This document shows, piece after piece, positions 18,035 through 24,990 of a DNA stretch of 64,000 bases. Both the position numbers and the translations under genes were made by a program. The DNA comes from Mycobacterium scrofulaceum (GTDB lineage Bacteria > Actinomycetota > Actinomycetes > Mycobacteriales > Mycobacteriaceae): contig NZ_MVIJ01000028.1 of the NCBI RefSeq assembly GCF_002086735.1, positions 1 to 64,000 of the forward strand. The letters run 5' to 3'. The notes below the pieces were generated by a model. It did not search any database and was not told where the DNA came from. It saw only the letters and a list, made by a program, of their open reading frames with translations. The stretch's first letter is position 1. Every line of letters starts with the position of its first letter.

Positions 18035-18634
18035 TCAGACAGCCGGGTACGCCAGCGTTCCTACGATCATCTGCATGCCGCAGCGCAACGCGGATTGCAG
18101 GGCGGCGAAATCGCCGTGCTGGACCCAGTGGACGTAGGCGTGGCGACACGCTTGAACCACCAATTGGGCAGGCAGCTCTCGGGTGAATGGGTCATCGCTT
18201 AGATCAAACCGGACGGCAAGGAACTCGGTGATGGCACCGACAAGGTCTTGTCCCCAGTCCAGCCACCGTAATCGATATTGGGGATCGCTGATCATCATCG
18301 CCATGAATTTGCGATCGATCTCCATCCGGCCCCGCCGGGGAACTTCGGTGCTAAATGCCGCAACGAGGACCTCGACGGCGTCGCTGTCCGTTGCTGCGTC
18401 ACTTAAAATCTGGATGCTGAGCCTGCCGAATTCCCGGAATAGCGGCATAACGACGTCTTCTTTGACCGGGAAGTAACGGTGAAATGTCCGCGGCGCAATG
18501 CCCACCGCTTCACAGATCCGCTCGACGGTCGCCGAGGTCGATCCGTCGGCGAGAAACGTGTCGCGGGCAGCCAGCGCGATGTGCATTCGAAGGTCGTCGG
18601 CGCGACGCTCCGCGTGCGTCGCCGGACTGCTCAC
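18035..18634 (-). CDS. TetR-family transcriptional regulator
   Basis: A 199-residue regulator with an N-terminal HTH (TVERICEAVGIAPRTFHRYF, about residues 35-54) and an all-helical ligand domain of normal length. GTG 18634 is chosen because GAGGTAAGG precedes it and it gives the family's usual length; the open frame continues about 86 codons upstream without family similarity. It is divergent from the 302-residue gene at 18943, and two palindromes lie between them, so it probably controls that gene and itself. Ligand unknown. Confidence 0.88.
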   Translation of the reverse strand: MSSPATHAERRADDLRMHIALAARDTFLADGSTSATVERICEAVGIAPRTFHRYFPVKEDVVMPLFREFGRLSIQILSDAATDSDAVEVLVAAFSTEVPRRGRMEIDRKFMAMMISDPQYRLRWLDWGQDLVGAITEFLAVRFDLSDDPFTRELPAQLVVQACRHAYVHWVQHGDFAALQSALRCGMQMIVGTLAYPAV

Positions 18635-18721
18635 CAGCCTTACCTCACTTCCTCGCCACACGAGCGGCACGTCGATCCTAACCGTGAAAATCCCCGACTC
18701 ATGTACTCCACCTGCGACGGC

Positions 18722-18738
18722 ATCCCGCTGAGCGGGAT
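18722..18738. promoter_or_regulatory. 17-bp perfect palindrome, candidate TetR operator
   Basis: ATCCCGCT-G-AGCGGGAT has perfect 8-bp arms. It lies 88 bp upstream of the TetR GTG, in the divergent promoter region. TetR dimers typically bind palindromes of this size. Function is inferred from position and symmetry. Confidence 0.5.
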
Positions 18739-18778
18739 CGCGACGGTGACACACAGCTCCGCGGACTAGCCTGAGGAA

Positions 18779-18812
18779 TGTCAGATTCTGCCATTTATGT
18801 CCTGATCTGACA
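18779..18812. promoter_or_regulatory. Inverted repeat TGTCAGAT-N18-ATCTGACA
   Basis: Perfect 8-bp arms are separated by 18 bp that are AT-richer than the surroundings. The centre-to-start distance to the gene at 18943 is about 148 bp. It may be a second regulator site or overlap the promoter of the divergent pair. Inferred from symmetry only. Confidence 0.4.
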
Positions 18813-18942
18813 CGGCGCCGTGGTGACGTGCTGCACAAGCAGTGTCCCGTTGACAGATATGCGATGACCTGTCCCCAAGAGGGCCGAACCACGCAGCCAA
18901 CGATGTCTCGACACCAGCCGAGCCCACTGAGGAGAAGCTCCC

Positions 18943-19851
18943 ATGACCGCTGAAACCGACGAACTCAACTATGACGACTACACCCATGACTTCATGGGGA
19001 AGGTCGGCAACGTCCAAGACTTTTCGCGCGATTTCCTCCTGGGCCTCGCGCGAGTGTTCGAAGACGTCTTGAACTTCATGCCCTACGCCCATGTCAAGAT
19101 CTATTCGGAGAAGGTTGGCATTAGCGCCGCCATGGACGTCGCCGCGGAGCTGTCGCGGGCGGGAATGCGCCAAGTGATGCCGATGGGGCGCTACATCGCC
19201 CCGCCGGGTTGGGACTGGAAAAATGCGCAATACCAAGCGATTCCTTTTGATGTGCAGACTGAGGACCTGACCAAGCCGGCCCTGATACGTCTGATCAAAA
19301 CCTATTGGGACCAGTACCTCAAAGGGCACAACTATTTCATCGACCAGTGGACCAAGATCCTCCCTGAGGAGGAGGTCTGGCTCGGGCTTCCCGACATGTA
19401 CCAACTCATCATCGATTACCAATATCCCAAGCTGGCCAGGGTGTTCAAGATCGAGCCGGTGCACGTCGTGGACTTTCTCAAGCTGGCCTGCCTGAGCATC
19501 GACGGTACGCTGGGGTACGGCGGTGAGTACATCGTCTACAACCCCGATCACGTGGTGCTCAACATGCGTCGGTGCGAAGTGCTACAGAAGTACACCGACG
19601 AAGGCCTCTACCCGCCGGCAAGGGCGTGGATGAACTGCACTTTCGAGCAACGAATCTCGGCCCCGTTCTTCCCCGGGTGCAAACTCGATATCAACTTGCC
19701 ACCAAAGGATTTCAAGTTTGCCCAAGGAGAACCCTTCTGCGTGTGGACGTACACGCGCGGTGAAGCAAACCACAAGGCCGCCGCGGCCGCCCCTGATCCG
19801 CGGGCCAGCGCGATGAAGAAGATCCCCATCATGCCGGTGTCATCGACCTAG
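18943..19851 (+). CDS. Hypothetical protein, cysteine-containing, TetR-linked
   Basis: A 302-residue soluble protein with a strong Shine-Dalgarno (GAGGAGAAGC). The C-terminal third has a run of spaced cysteines within MRRCEVLQKYTDEG, ARAWMNCTFEQR, FFPGCKLDI and GEPFCVWTY. This loosely resembles the cysteine pattern of small-molecule-binding or L-2-amino-thiazoline-4-carboxylate-hydrolase-like proteins, but I do not assign a family. The N-terminal half is helical and Tyr/Trp-rich. Codon choice is less GC-biased than in the core genes. The neighbouring TetR suggests induction by a small molecule. Confidence 0.6.
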   Translation: MTAETDELNYDDYTHDFMGKVGNVQDFSRDFLLGLARVFEDVLNFMPYAHVKIYSEKVGISAAMDVAAELSRAGMRQVMPMGRYIAPPGWDWKNAQYQAIPFDVQTEDLTKPALIRLIKTYWDQYLKGHNYFIDQWTKILPEEEVWLGLPDMYQLIIDYQYPKLARVFKIEPVHVVDFLKLACLSIDGTLGYGGEYIVYNPDHVVLNMRRCEVLQKYTDEGLYPPARAWMNCTFEQRISAPFFPGCKLDINLPPKDFKFAQGEPFCVWTYTRGEANHKAAAAAPDPRASAMKKIPIMPVSST

Positions 19852-19874
19852 GAAGTGGCGTGGCCGCGGATCCC

Positions 19875-19900
19875 TGGCCGGGAGCTACGAGGCCCGGCCA
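19875..19900 (+). terminator. Hairpin terminator candidate
   Basis: TGGCCGGG and CCCGGCCA form a perfect 8-bp stem around a 10-nt loop, 24 bp after the stop of the 302-residue gene. There is no U-tract, which is usual for mycobacterial I-shaped terminators. It may also serve the convergent sulfotransferase transcript. Confidence 0.5.
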
Positions 19901-20092
19901 AGCCCGACCACGAACGGTCCGTGTGACACGACCGGAGACTCAATCCGTCCCAAACCGACTCGACACACACAGCACTCGCTCGACAGCAATCGGCTCGCGG
20001 GGGCTCATCACCTAACAAGTCCAGGGTGTCGCGCAATCGGTGACGATGCAGCTCCGTTGACCGGGTTCAGTATGGAGGGCAGCGATCAATCG

Positions 20093-21238
20093 TCACCAGT
20101 GCTCGAACCGCGCCTTGACCGCCTCGGAGGTTAGTCCGTAGTCGCCCAGCGAGTATCGGTGCTTGGGTGCACGATGGTCGAGCTGACTCTCCTCGTGAGC
20201 CGCATCAATGGCCAATACGGCCTCCTCGGTCAACGGAAGCCCGAAGTGCTCATAGATGCTTCGGACGGTATCTACCGGAGCGGCAACGAAATCGAAGTAG
20301 TCGACGTCGCAAAACTGGTTCGGGTTGTGCTTGGCGCGACCACTCGTGAACCGCTCGATGGCGCGCGCCCAGGTGTCCAAAGTGTCATGGCCGATTTGTT
20401 CCCGCGAGAAGGTGTTCGACCAACCCTTGGTGGAATGCTCCGCTAGCGAGCACATGGACGGTAGCAGGGTCTCGGGCGGACGATGGCACTGCACGATCAA
20501 CGCGTCCGGATAGGTCTCGAAGATCGCGTCGAGCGAGAACAGGTGGCTGGGGTTCTTCAGTACCCACCGTTTTGAGACGTCGTTGAGTCCAATCAACTGG
20601 AGGTTCCGGCGGTGCCGGCGATACGACGGCGCCCAGTCTTGGTTCGATAGCCACTGCGCATAGGTGGGCACGTGCGCCAGTGATTCATACGACACCGAGT
20701 GGACCGACTGCCGCAGCAATTGCCAGCATTCTTCGAGGACATCCTCAGCGATGTAGTGCAATCCGAGAAACTCAGGATTCTCCCGGTGCGCCTTCGCGTA
20801 GTAGGCCTGCAGCTGGCGATACTCCGGGTAGCTATCCCATTCCTCTCGAGGTGGGCGCGGCTGGGGGTACTCCGCCAGCCACAGTTCCAATCCCTGGTGG
20901 GCCGGGTCGGCGCCCAGAAGACGGTGCAGGGCAGTCGTTCCCGTCCGCGGCAACCCGGTGACGAAGATAGGGCGCTCAATCGTGACGTTCGCGTGCGAGG
21001 GGTGGCGTTTCCATGCCGCCTCGCTCAGCAGCCTTGCCACCAAGCCACCCAGCAGGTAGTGCCGCGTCATGGTGGCACCCAGTGGCGTGAAGCCCGCTTC
21101 GCGCTCATAGGAGTCAAGTAGCACGCTGAGCGCTTCGCGGAAATTGTCGTCATCGGCTCCGAAATCGCTGTGCCCTGCTCTTTGGATCGCTTCGCCGCAC
21201 AGGTCGTCCACAGTTCCGACGACGGTTGCCTTTGTCAT
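20093..21238 (-). CDS. Sulfotransferase-family protein (PAPS-dependent type)
   Basis: A 381-residue protein with the 5-prime phosphosulfate-binding loop GLPRTGTTALHRLL at about residues 94-107 and a 3-prime phosphate-binding segment later (VQCHRPPETLLPS). This is the mycobacterial Stf-like family, which transfers sulfate from PAPS to lipids, sterols or other alcohols. ATG 21238 overlaps the stop of an SDR remnant (ATGA), showing they were once one operon. A second sulfotransferase of similar size lies at 43874-45043, also near a DUF1214-like gene. Confidence 0.85.
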   Translation of the reverse strand: MTKATVVGTVDDLCGEAIQRAGHSDFGADDDNFREALSVLLDSYEREAGFTPLGATMTRHYLLGGLVARLLSEAAWKRHPSHANVTIERPIFVTGLPRTGTTALHRLLGADPAHQGLELWLAEYPQPRPPREEWDSYPEYRQLQAYYAKAHRENPEFLGLHYIAEDVLEECWQLLRQSVHSVSYESLAHVPTYAQWLSNQDWAPSYRRHRRNLQLIGLNDVSKRWVLKNPSHLFSLDAIFETYPDALIVQCHRPPETLLPSMCSLAEHSTKGWSNTFSREQIGHDTLDTWARAIERFTSGRAKHNPNQFCDVDYFDFVAAPVDTVRSIYEHFGLPLTEEAVLAIDAAHEESQLDHRAPKHRYSLGDYGLTSEAVKARFEHW

Positions 21239-21384
21239 GCCTTGGACTCCCCACTATTGACGTCAAGTGTCTGTCCGGTGATGCCGCCGGCCATCTCGCC
21301 GAGCAGAAAGATAATCGCCGAGGCGACATCGGCCTCGGTGACCAGTAGCTTCAAGTCGGATTTCCCGGCGACGGCCGCATAGCC
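21235..21384 (-). pseudogene. C-terminal remnant of a short-chain dehydrogenase
   Basis: Reading the reverse strand up to TGA at 21237-21235 gives about 50 codons ending LLVTEADVASAIIFLL, then GEMAGGITGQTLDVNSG. This is the standard SDR C-terminus with the GITGQTLDVNSG strand. No Rossmann motif, NNAG or YxxxK part is present; upstream lies the intact 3-prime end of the DUF1214 gene. The SDR therefore lost most of its body, probably by deletion that fused its tail to the neighbouring gene's end. The preserved ATGA overlap with the sulfotransferase shows the original coupling. Confidence 0.75.
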
Positions 21385-21394
21385 CTGACATCGA

Positions 21395-22522
21395 TCAACC
21401 CAGCATTCGTTGAGCTACCTGCTTCTGGCGAAGCGCAATACGCTCACGCCAATCCGCCTCGGAGATCTTGTTATGAGTGAAGTAGGGAAGGGTGTCGGGT
21501 ATCGCGTCGAAGTCAACCACCTCGACGGACGGTGCGTCGGCTTGGCCCATCTCGCGGGACAACCGTTGCCACCGGAACTGTAGGTAACCACGTCGGTGAC
21601 CCAGTGTCTCAACCCAATTCGTCAGTCCCGGGTTCTGCTCAGCAACCACAATGCGCATCTTCCCGTCGGGATCGACTTGCGTCTGAGCGCCGTTGAGTGA
21701 CGTCTGGTGGTTGATGTAATCGAGCGAGATGTACCACATGCTGCCCAGCTGGAAGCCCTGATAGGGGGCGTCACTGACCGGGACTGTGATGATCATTGCC
21801 TGGTCCGGGGTTAATTCATAATGTCCGGCCGAGGAGTATTGGGTGGTCAACCCACCCGGGGTGACGCGCGGAGCGACCAGTGTGTTCACCGGAAGGTTGA
21901 GATAGAACCATTGCGGAAATTGCAGCCAGGTCTTCACCCGCTGCACCAATGCCGATGCGGCGCCGGCGAAATGCTCGCGGACGTCCGCACAGGTCGACCG
22001 GGCTGGGGAGCTGCCGGAGGTGTCGGCGCGGTGTATGGTGATCGATCCACGCCGCTGGGCCCAGTCGCCATAAACTTCGCGGATCACCAGTTGCCCGGAG
22101 CGTTTGGGAGTGAAGCGCCATTCAAAACTGCCGTCGGGCGCGATGTCGAGTTGGCGATCATCAAAGGCCACTTCGCTTTCCGGCACGCTGTCGTCGGTGT
22201 ACTCACCCGCGAGATATTGGAAGCTCAGGTCCGTGGTTGTGCCGCGGATGCCGGCGATCACATATTCAAAGCCGGCAACCATCTTGGCACCGAAGTACAA
22301 AGTGTCGGGGTTGTCCAGGCCCATCTTGCTGAACGGACCAGTGCCAGTGAACAGAAACGGATGGTCCAGGTTTAGGTTGAACGCTAGGTGAGTGCAGGCG
22401 ACGATGCCGCCCGCCAGATATCCCAGGCCCTCGGCCAGGTCGGCATCGCTCTCTACATGCGGTGCTGCCGCAATCAACTGTTCAGCTTCGGCTATCGCGT
22501 CTAGTAATGGTTGGGAGAACAC
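21395..22522 (-). CDS. DUF1214-domain protein
   Basis: A 375-residue soluble protein starting at GTG 22522. Its C-terminal third shows the DUF1214 pattern: YELTPDQAMIITVPV, a GSMWYISLDYINHQTSLNG core, DPDGKMRIVVAEQNPG and LTNWVETLGHRRG. No signal peptide is visible. The gene at 45851-47059 is a distant relative with the same block order. Function of DUF1214 in mycobacteria is unknown to me. The position next to a sulfotransferase and an SDR remnant suggests modification of a lipid or sterol. Confidence 0.78.
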   Translation of the reverse strand: MFSQPLLDAIAEAEQLIAAAPHVESDADLAEGLGYLAGGIVACTHLAFNLNLDHPFLFTGTGPFSKMGLDNPDTLYFGAKMVAGFEYVIAGIRGTTTDLSFQYLAGEYTDDSVPESEVAFDDRQLDIAPDGSFEWRFTPKRSGQLVIREVYGDWAQRRGSITIHRADTSGSSPARSTCADVREHFAGAASALVQRVKTWLQFPQWFYLNLPVNTLVAPRVTPGGLTTQYSSAGHYELTPDQAMIITVPVSDAPYQGFQLGSMWYISLDYINHQTSLNGAQTQVDPDGKMRIVVAEQNPGLTNWVETLGHRRGYLQFRWQRLSREMGQADAPSVEVVDFDAIPDTLPYFTHNKISEADWRERIALRQKQVAQRMLG

Positions 22523-22737
22523 GGTTTTGACCGTAGGCCGCTGGCATACTCCTAGCGCGCGGACCGCCCACTCTCCGGGAGGCCATTGCGGCCAGGGGTC
22601 ATAAATTCTTGCTTTTGCGCCGCCACAGCTTCATGCGCGCGAGCCACTTGACGTCGACGTAGTCCCGCATCGCTCGTATGGTAGTCGTTTCGCCACATCT
22701 GGACTGCGCTGCCCGAAGTCGTCGGTGGTGAGGGTCG

Positions 22738-23244
22738 TCAGCTCGCTGCGCTGGTGCGTGACCTGTATGTGCGCTCACTGTACTGCTTGAGGGCAAGCGC
22801 CGTGTCGTCGAAAGCTCGCTTCACCCAGCCGCCGGTGTCCGTCATGACTTGGGCTGCGTGTTGTCCTAGGAATGCATCCGTGGAGTAGTAGCGGCACCCG
22901 CCGTCTCCCCTCGCCTCGATAATCTGGTCGCGCCGCGCGGCGTACGGGGACTCCGCCGTCGCTCGCTGCTCCCAGGAAAGCAAACGCTGCGGGACAATCG
23001 CGCACACGTATTCGGTGTGGGACCACGTGCCGTCAGTGCCAGAGTATTTCCCCGCTAGAACCATCTCGACCGGAGAGCCCATTGCGAGTGTTGATTCGGC
23101 GGCAACGCAGAACGGATTCCACTGTCCGTAATTGCCGAGGTCTAGAAGGATGTCCCACACCACAGCCGGCGGCGCCTCGATCTCTACGGTGATGGAGCGC
23201 ACGAGCGTGCTCGGGTCATACTCTGGAATTGGCAGATCCGTCAT
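22738..23244 (-). CDS. SRPBCC (START-like) lipid-binding-fold protein
   Basis: A 168-residue protein with the SRPBCC outline: an opening strand SITVEIEAPPAVVWDILLDL, the conserved YGQWNPF turn, a central sheet (HTEYVCAIVPQRLLSWEQ) and a long C-terminal helix (WVKRAFDDTALALKQYSE). ATG 23244 follows GCGAGG. Such proteins bind hydrophobic ligands or act as cyclases or dehydratases. It lies downstream of kshA on the same strand after a 214-bp gap with no recognised gene. Ligand unknown. Confidence 0.8.
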   Translation of the reverse strand: MTDLPIPEYDPSTLVRSITVEIEAPPAVVWDILLDLGNYGQWNPFCVAAESTLAMGSPVEMVLAGKYSGTDGTWSHTEYVCAIVPQRLLSWEQRATAESPYAARRDQIIEARGDGGCRYYSTDAFLGQHAAQVMTDTGGWVKRAFDDTALALKQYSERTYRSRTSAAS

Positions 23245-23458
23245 GGAACCTCGCTGATGAGTGGGGCGTGAACGGCGCACCGCGCCTACGTGATAGGTGA
23301 ATGCTGGCGCGAGGCGCGCTCCTTCGGAAGGCGCGTTCGCCACTCAACGGGATGGCCTGTCGTTCGGCCGGAATGCGCCTGCGAATACCTGCCGCATGCC
23401 CCGGTAAGCAGCCGCCCGTCCGTTACGCTGCGACCTGTATTCACCAAACGGGTCCCCC

Positions 23459-23746
23459 TCACCCGCCATCGACCACCGGTAGCGTCCCCGCTCGCACGGC
23501 ATCCGTGATCGACTCGGTCAAAGCCGAACATGACAGGAACAGATTGGACCCGCCGTATGGGGCCAGTTGTGTAGCGGCCAAGCGCTCCTCGCAGCGGGCT
23601 AGGGCCGGAGCTGTCCACTGCACGCTCGTCTGGTTCCAGCTACTTTTGCGGACCTGCACCCGAGCCTGGCAGCGTTGGCAAACCACGGGCAGCATGGGCA
23701 TGTCGGCAAGGCGATTGTCTTCCCTCGCACACGACGCCAGCGTCAT
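23459..23746 (-). CDS. Small four-cysteine protein coupled to the KshA-like oxygenase
   Basis: A 95-residue protein whose ATG overlaps the oxygenase stop (TGATG); GTG 23749 is an alternative. It has CQRC early (VVCQRCQAR), then Cys in ALARCEER and LSCSALTES, giving a possible zinc or Fe-S site, around a conserved-looking SSWNQTSVQW core. I recall similar small proteins beside actinobacterial Rieske oxygenases, some annotated as ferredoxin, though the spacing does not match a classic 2Fe-2S ferredoxin. A partner or assembly role for the oxygenase is inferred from the overlap. Confidence 0.65.
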   Translation of the reverse strand: MTLASCAREDNRLADMPMLPVVCQRCQARVQVRKSSWNQTSVQWTAPALARCEERLAATQLAPYGGSNLFLSCSALTESITDAVRAGTLPVVDGG

Positions 23747-24888
23747 CACACCGGGTCTGTGGCGGTCGCCTGCGCAGCGATATTGGCCTCGACCTCTTTC
23801 ATCCAGGCCTCGTACGGGCGGGTGGTGTCGAGCTCAAACTCGAAGCGGTCCACCATATCCGGTTGAACATCGGCAATATCGACGTAGAACTGCTCATACC
23901 AGCGTCGCAGTTGGTAAACCGGGCCGTCTTCTTCGACCAAGAGCGGGTTGTCGATGCGCGCCTTGTGCCGCCAGATCTGCACATCTTGTTCGAAACCGAG
24001 TTTGACGAAGTCCCCCAGGGCGACCGCAGTCTGCACCGCGGCGTCATCGGGCAGCGCCTCGGATTTCTTGACGATGATGCCGTACTGCAACACAAAGGAA
24101 TTCGCGTCAACCGGGTAGTGGCAATTGATCAAGACAGTGTGGTGGTCACCCTCCTCGTAGTGATAGGTCAGGTCGTCGACCATAAAAGACGGCCCATAGT
24201 AAGACGCCACCGATGTCGTGCCGAGCAACTGAGGACCTTCCGCGGCGCCCAGGTCGGGCCTGCCCGCACTGTTCATGTACTGGATAGCCACGTGCCCTTC
24301 GAAGATGTTCTTGAAATGAGTGGGCAGGGACCCGTGAATATAGAAGAAGTGGGCCATGTCCACGACGTTGTCGATGATCTCACGGCAGTTGGTGTTCACG
24401 ACGGTGGTGTACCAGTGCCACTCGGTCCACTCGTCGCTGGTAGCGCCTTCGATGCGTGGGATCCCGACCTCAGGTGGGGGCGGTTTGCGCTCGGGATCGT
24501 TCCACACAAACAACATGCCGTCCTGCTGCAGGGTGGTCCACGCTTGCGTGCGGGCCAGCTTGGGTGTCCGCTTGCTGTAGGGCACCAGCTTGCAGCGTCC
24601 GTCACCACCCCAGCGCCAGTCATGGAACGGGCACGCCACCTCGTTGCCCTTGACCTCACCCTGCGACAGGTCACCGCCCATGTGGCGGCAGTAGCCGTCG
24701 AGGACGTTGACCTGCCCATCACCGCCGCGAAACACCACCAGCTTCTGGCCGAAGGCATTGATCGCGTGCGGCTTGCCGTCACTGAAGTCTTTGATCAGAC
24801 CTAGGCAATGCCAGCCGCGGGCGAATCGCGTTGGGGCAGCATCGGCCTCGATCAGCCGAACGTCGCCGGCTTCGGACTGCGAATTCAT
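23746..24888 (-). CDS. kshA: Rieske oxygenase, 3-ketosteroid 9-alpha-hydroxylase oxygenase-like (KshA)
   Basis: A 380-residue protein. Rieske ligands are Cys67-x-His69 (YCRHMGG) and Cys86-x2-His89 (CPFHDW); the mononuclear iron site is in DNVVDMAHFFYIH with His180 and His185. Size and sequence match KshA, which with reductase KshB hydroxylates 4-ene-3-oxosteroids at C9 during sterol ring opening. ATG 24888 is preferred; a TTG four codons upstream is possible. It is divergent from a KstD-like gene by 102 bp, the classic ring-degradation pair. Mycobacteria carry several paralogues, so the exact steroid or other substrate is open. Confidence 0.85.
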   Translation of the reverse strand: MNSQSEAGDVRLIEADAAPTRFARGWHCLGLIKDFSDGKPHAINAFGQKLVVFRGGDGQVNVLDGYCRHMGGDLSQGEVKGNEVACPFHDWRWGGDGRCKLVPYSKRTPKLARTQAWTTLQQDGMLFVWNDPERKPPPPEVGIPRIEGATSDEWTEWHWYTTVVNTNCREIIDNVVDMAHFFYIHGSLPTHFKNIFEGHVAIQYMNSAGRPDLGAAEGPQLLGTTSVASYYGPSFMVDDLTYHYEEGDHHTVLINCHYPVDANSFVLQYGIIVKKSEALPDDAAVQTAVALGDFVKLGFEQDVQIWRHKARIDNPLLVEEDGPVYQLRRWYEQFYVDIADVQPDMVDRFEFELDTTRPYEAWMKEVEANIAAQATATDPV

Positions 24889-24990
24889 GGCGCCATTCAA
24901 CCCCGACTGACCGGCGGGTGGAGGGCGCGTGTTCCACTGATCAGGACGCCTCTTCCCGCTGAGCAGCCCGGCCGCTTACCGTTCCGAGGT

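Larger units (their letters stand above)
18635..18942. other. Divergent intergenic region between TetR and the 302-residue gene
   Basis: This 308-bp stretch is less GC-rich than the surroundings. It holds the two inverted repeats annotated separately and a GAGGAGAAGC ribosome-binding sequence just before the ATG at 18943. I see no convincing small gene or RNA in it. Confidence 0.6.

Noticed and set aside
22599..22796. Minus-strand frame ending IRAMRDYVDVKWLARMKL-type residues
   Set aside because: Only the last 25 residues look protein-like. No ribosome-binding site or recognisable fold. It may be a decayed gene tail, but I cannot support it.
23245..23458. Gap between the four-cysteine gene and the SRPBCC gene with several overlapping frames
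   Set aside because: All frames are biased shadow frames without family features; treated as intergenic.
24889..24990. KstR/KstR2-type operator between the KshA-like and KstD-like genes
   Set aside because: Neither the AACnnGTT core nor the CAAGnnCTTG core is present; only a short CTGATCAG palindrome is found.
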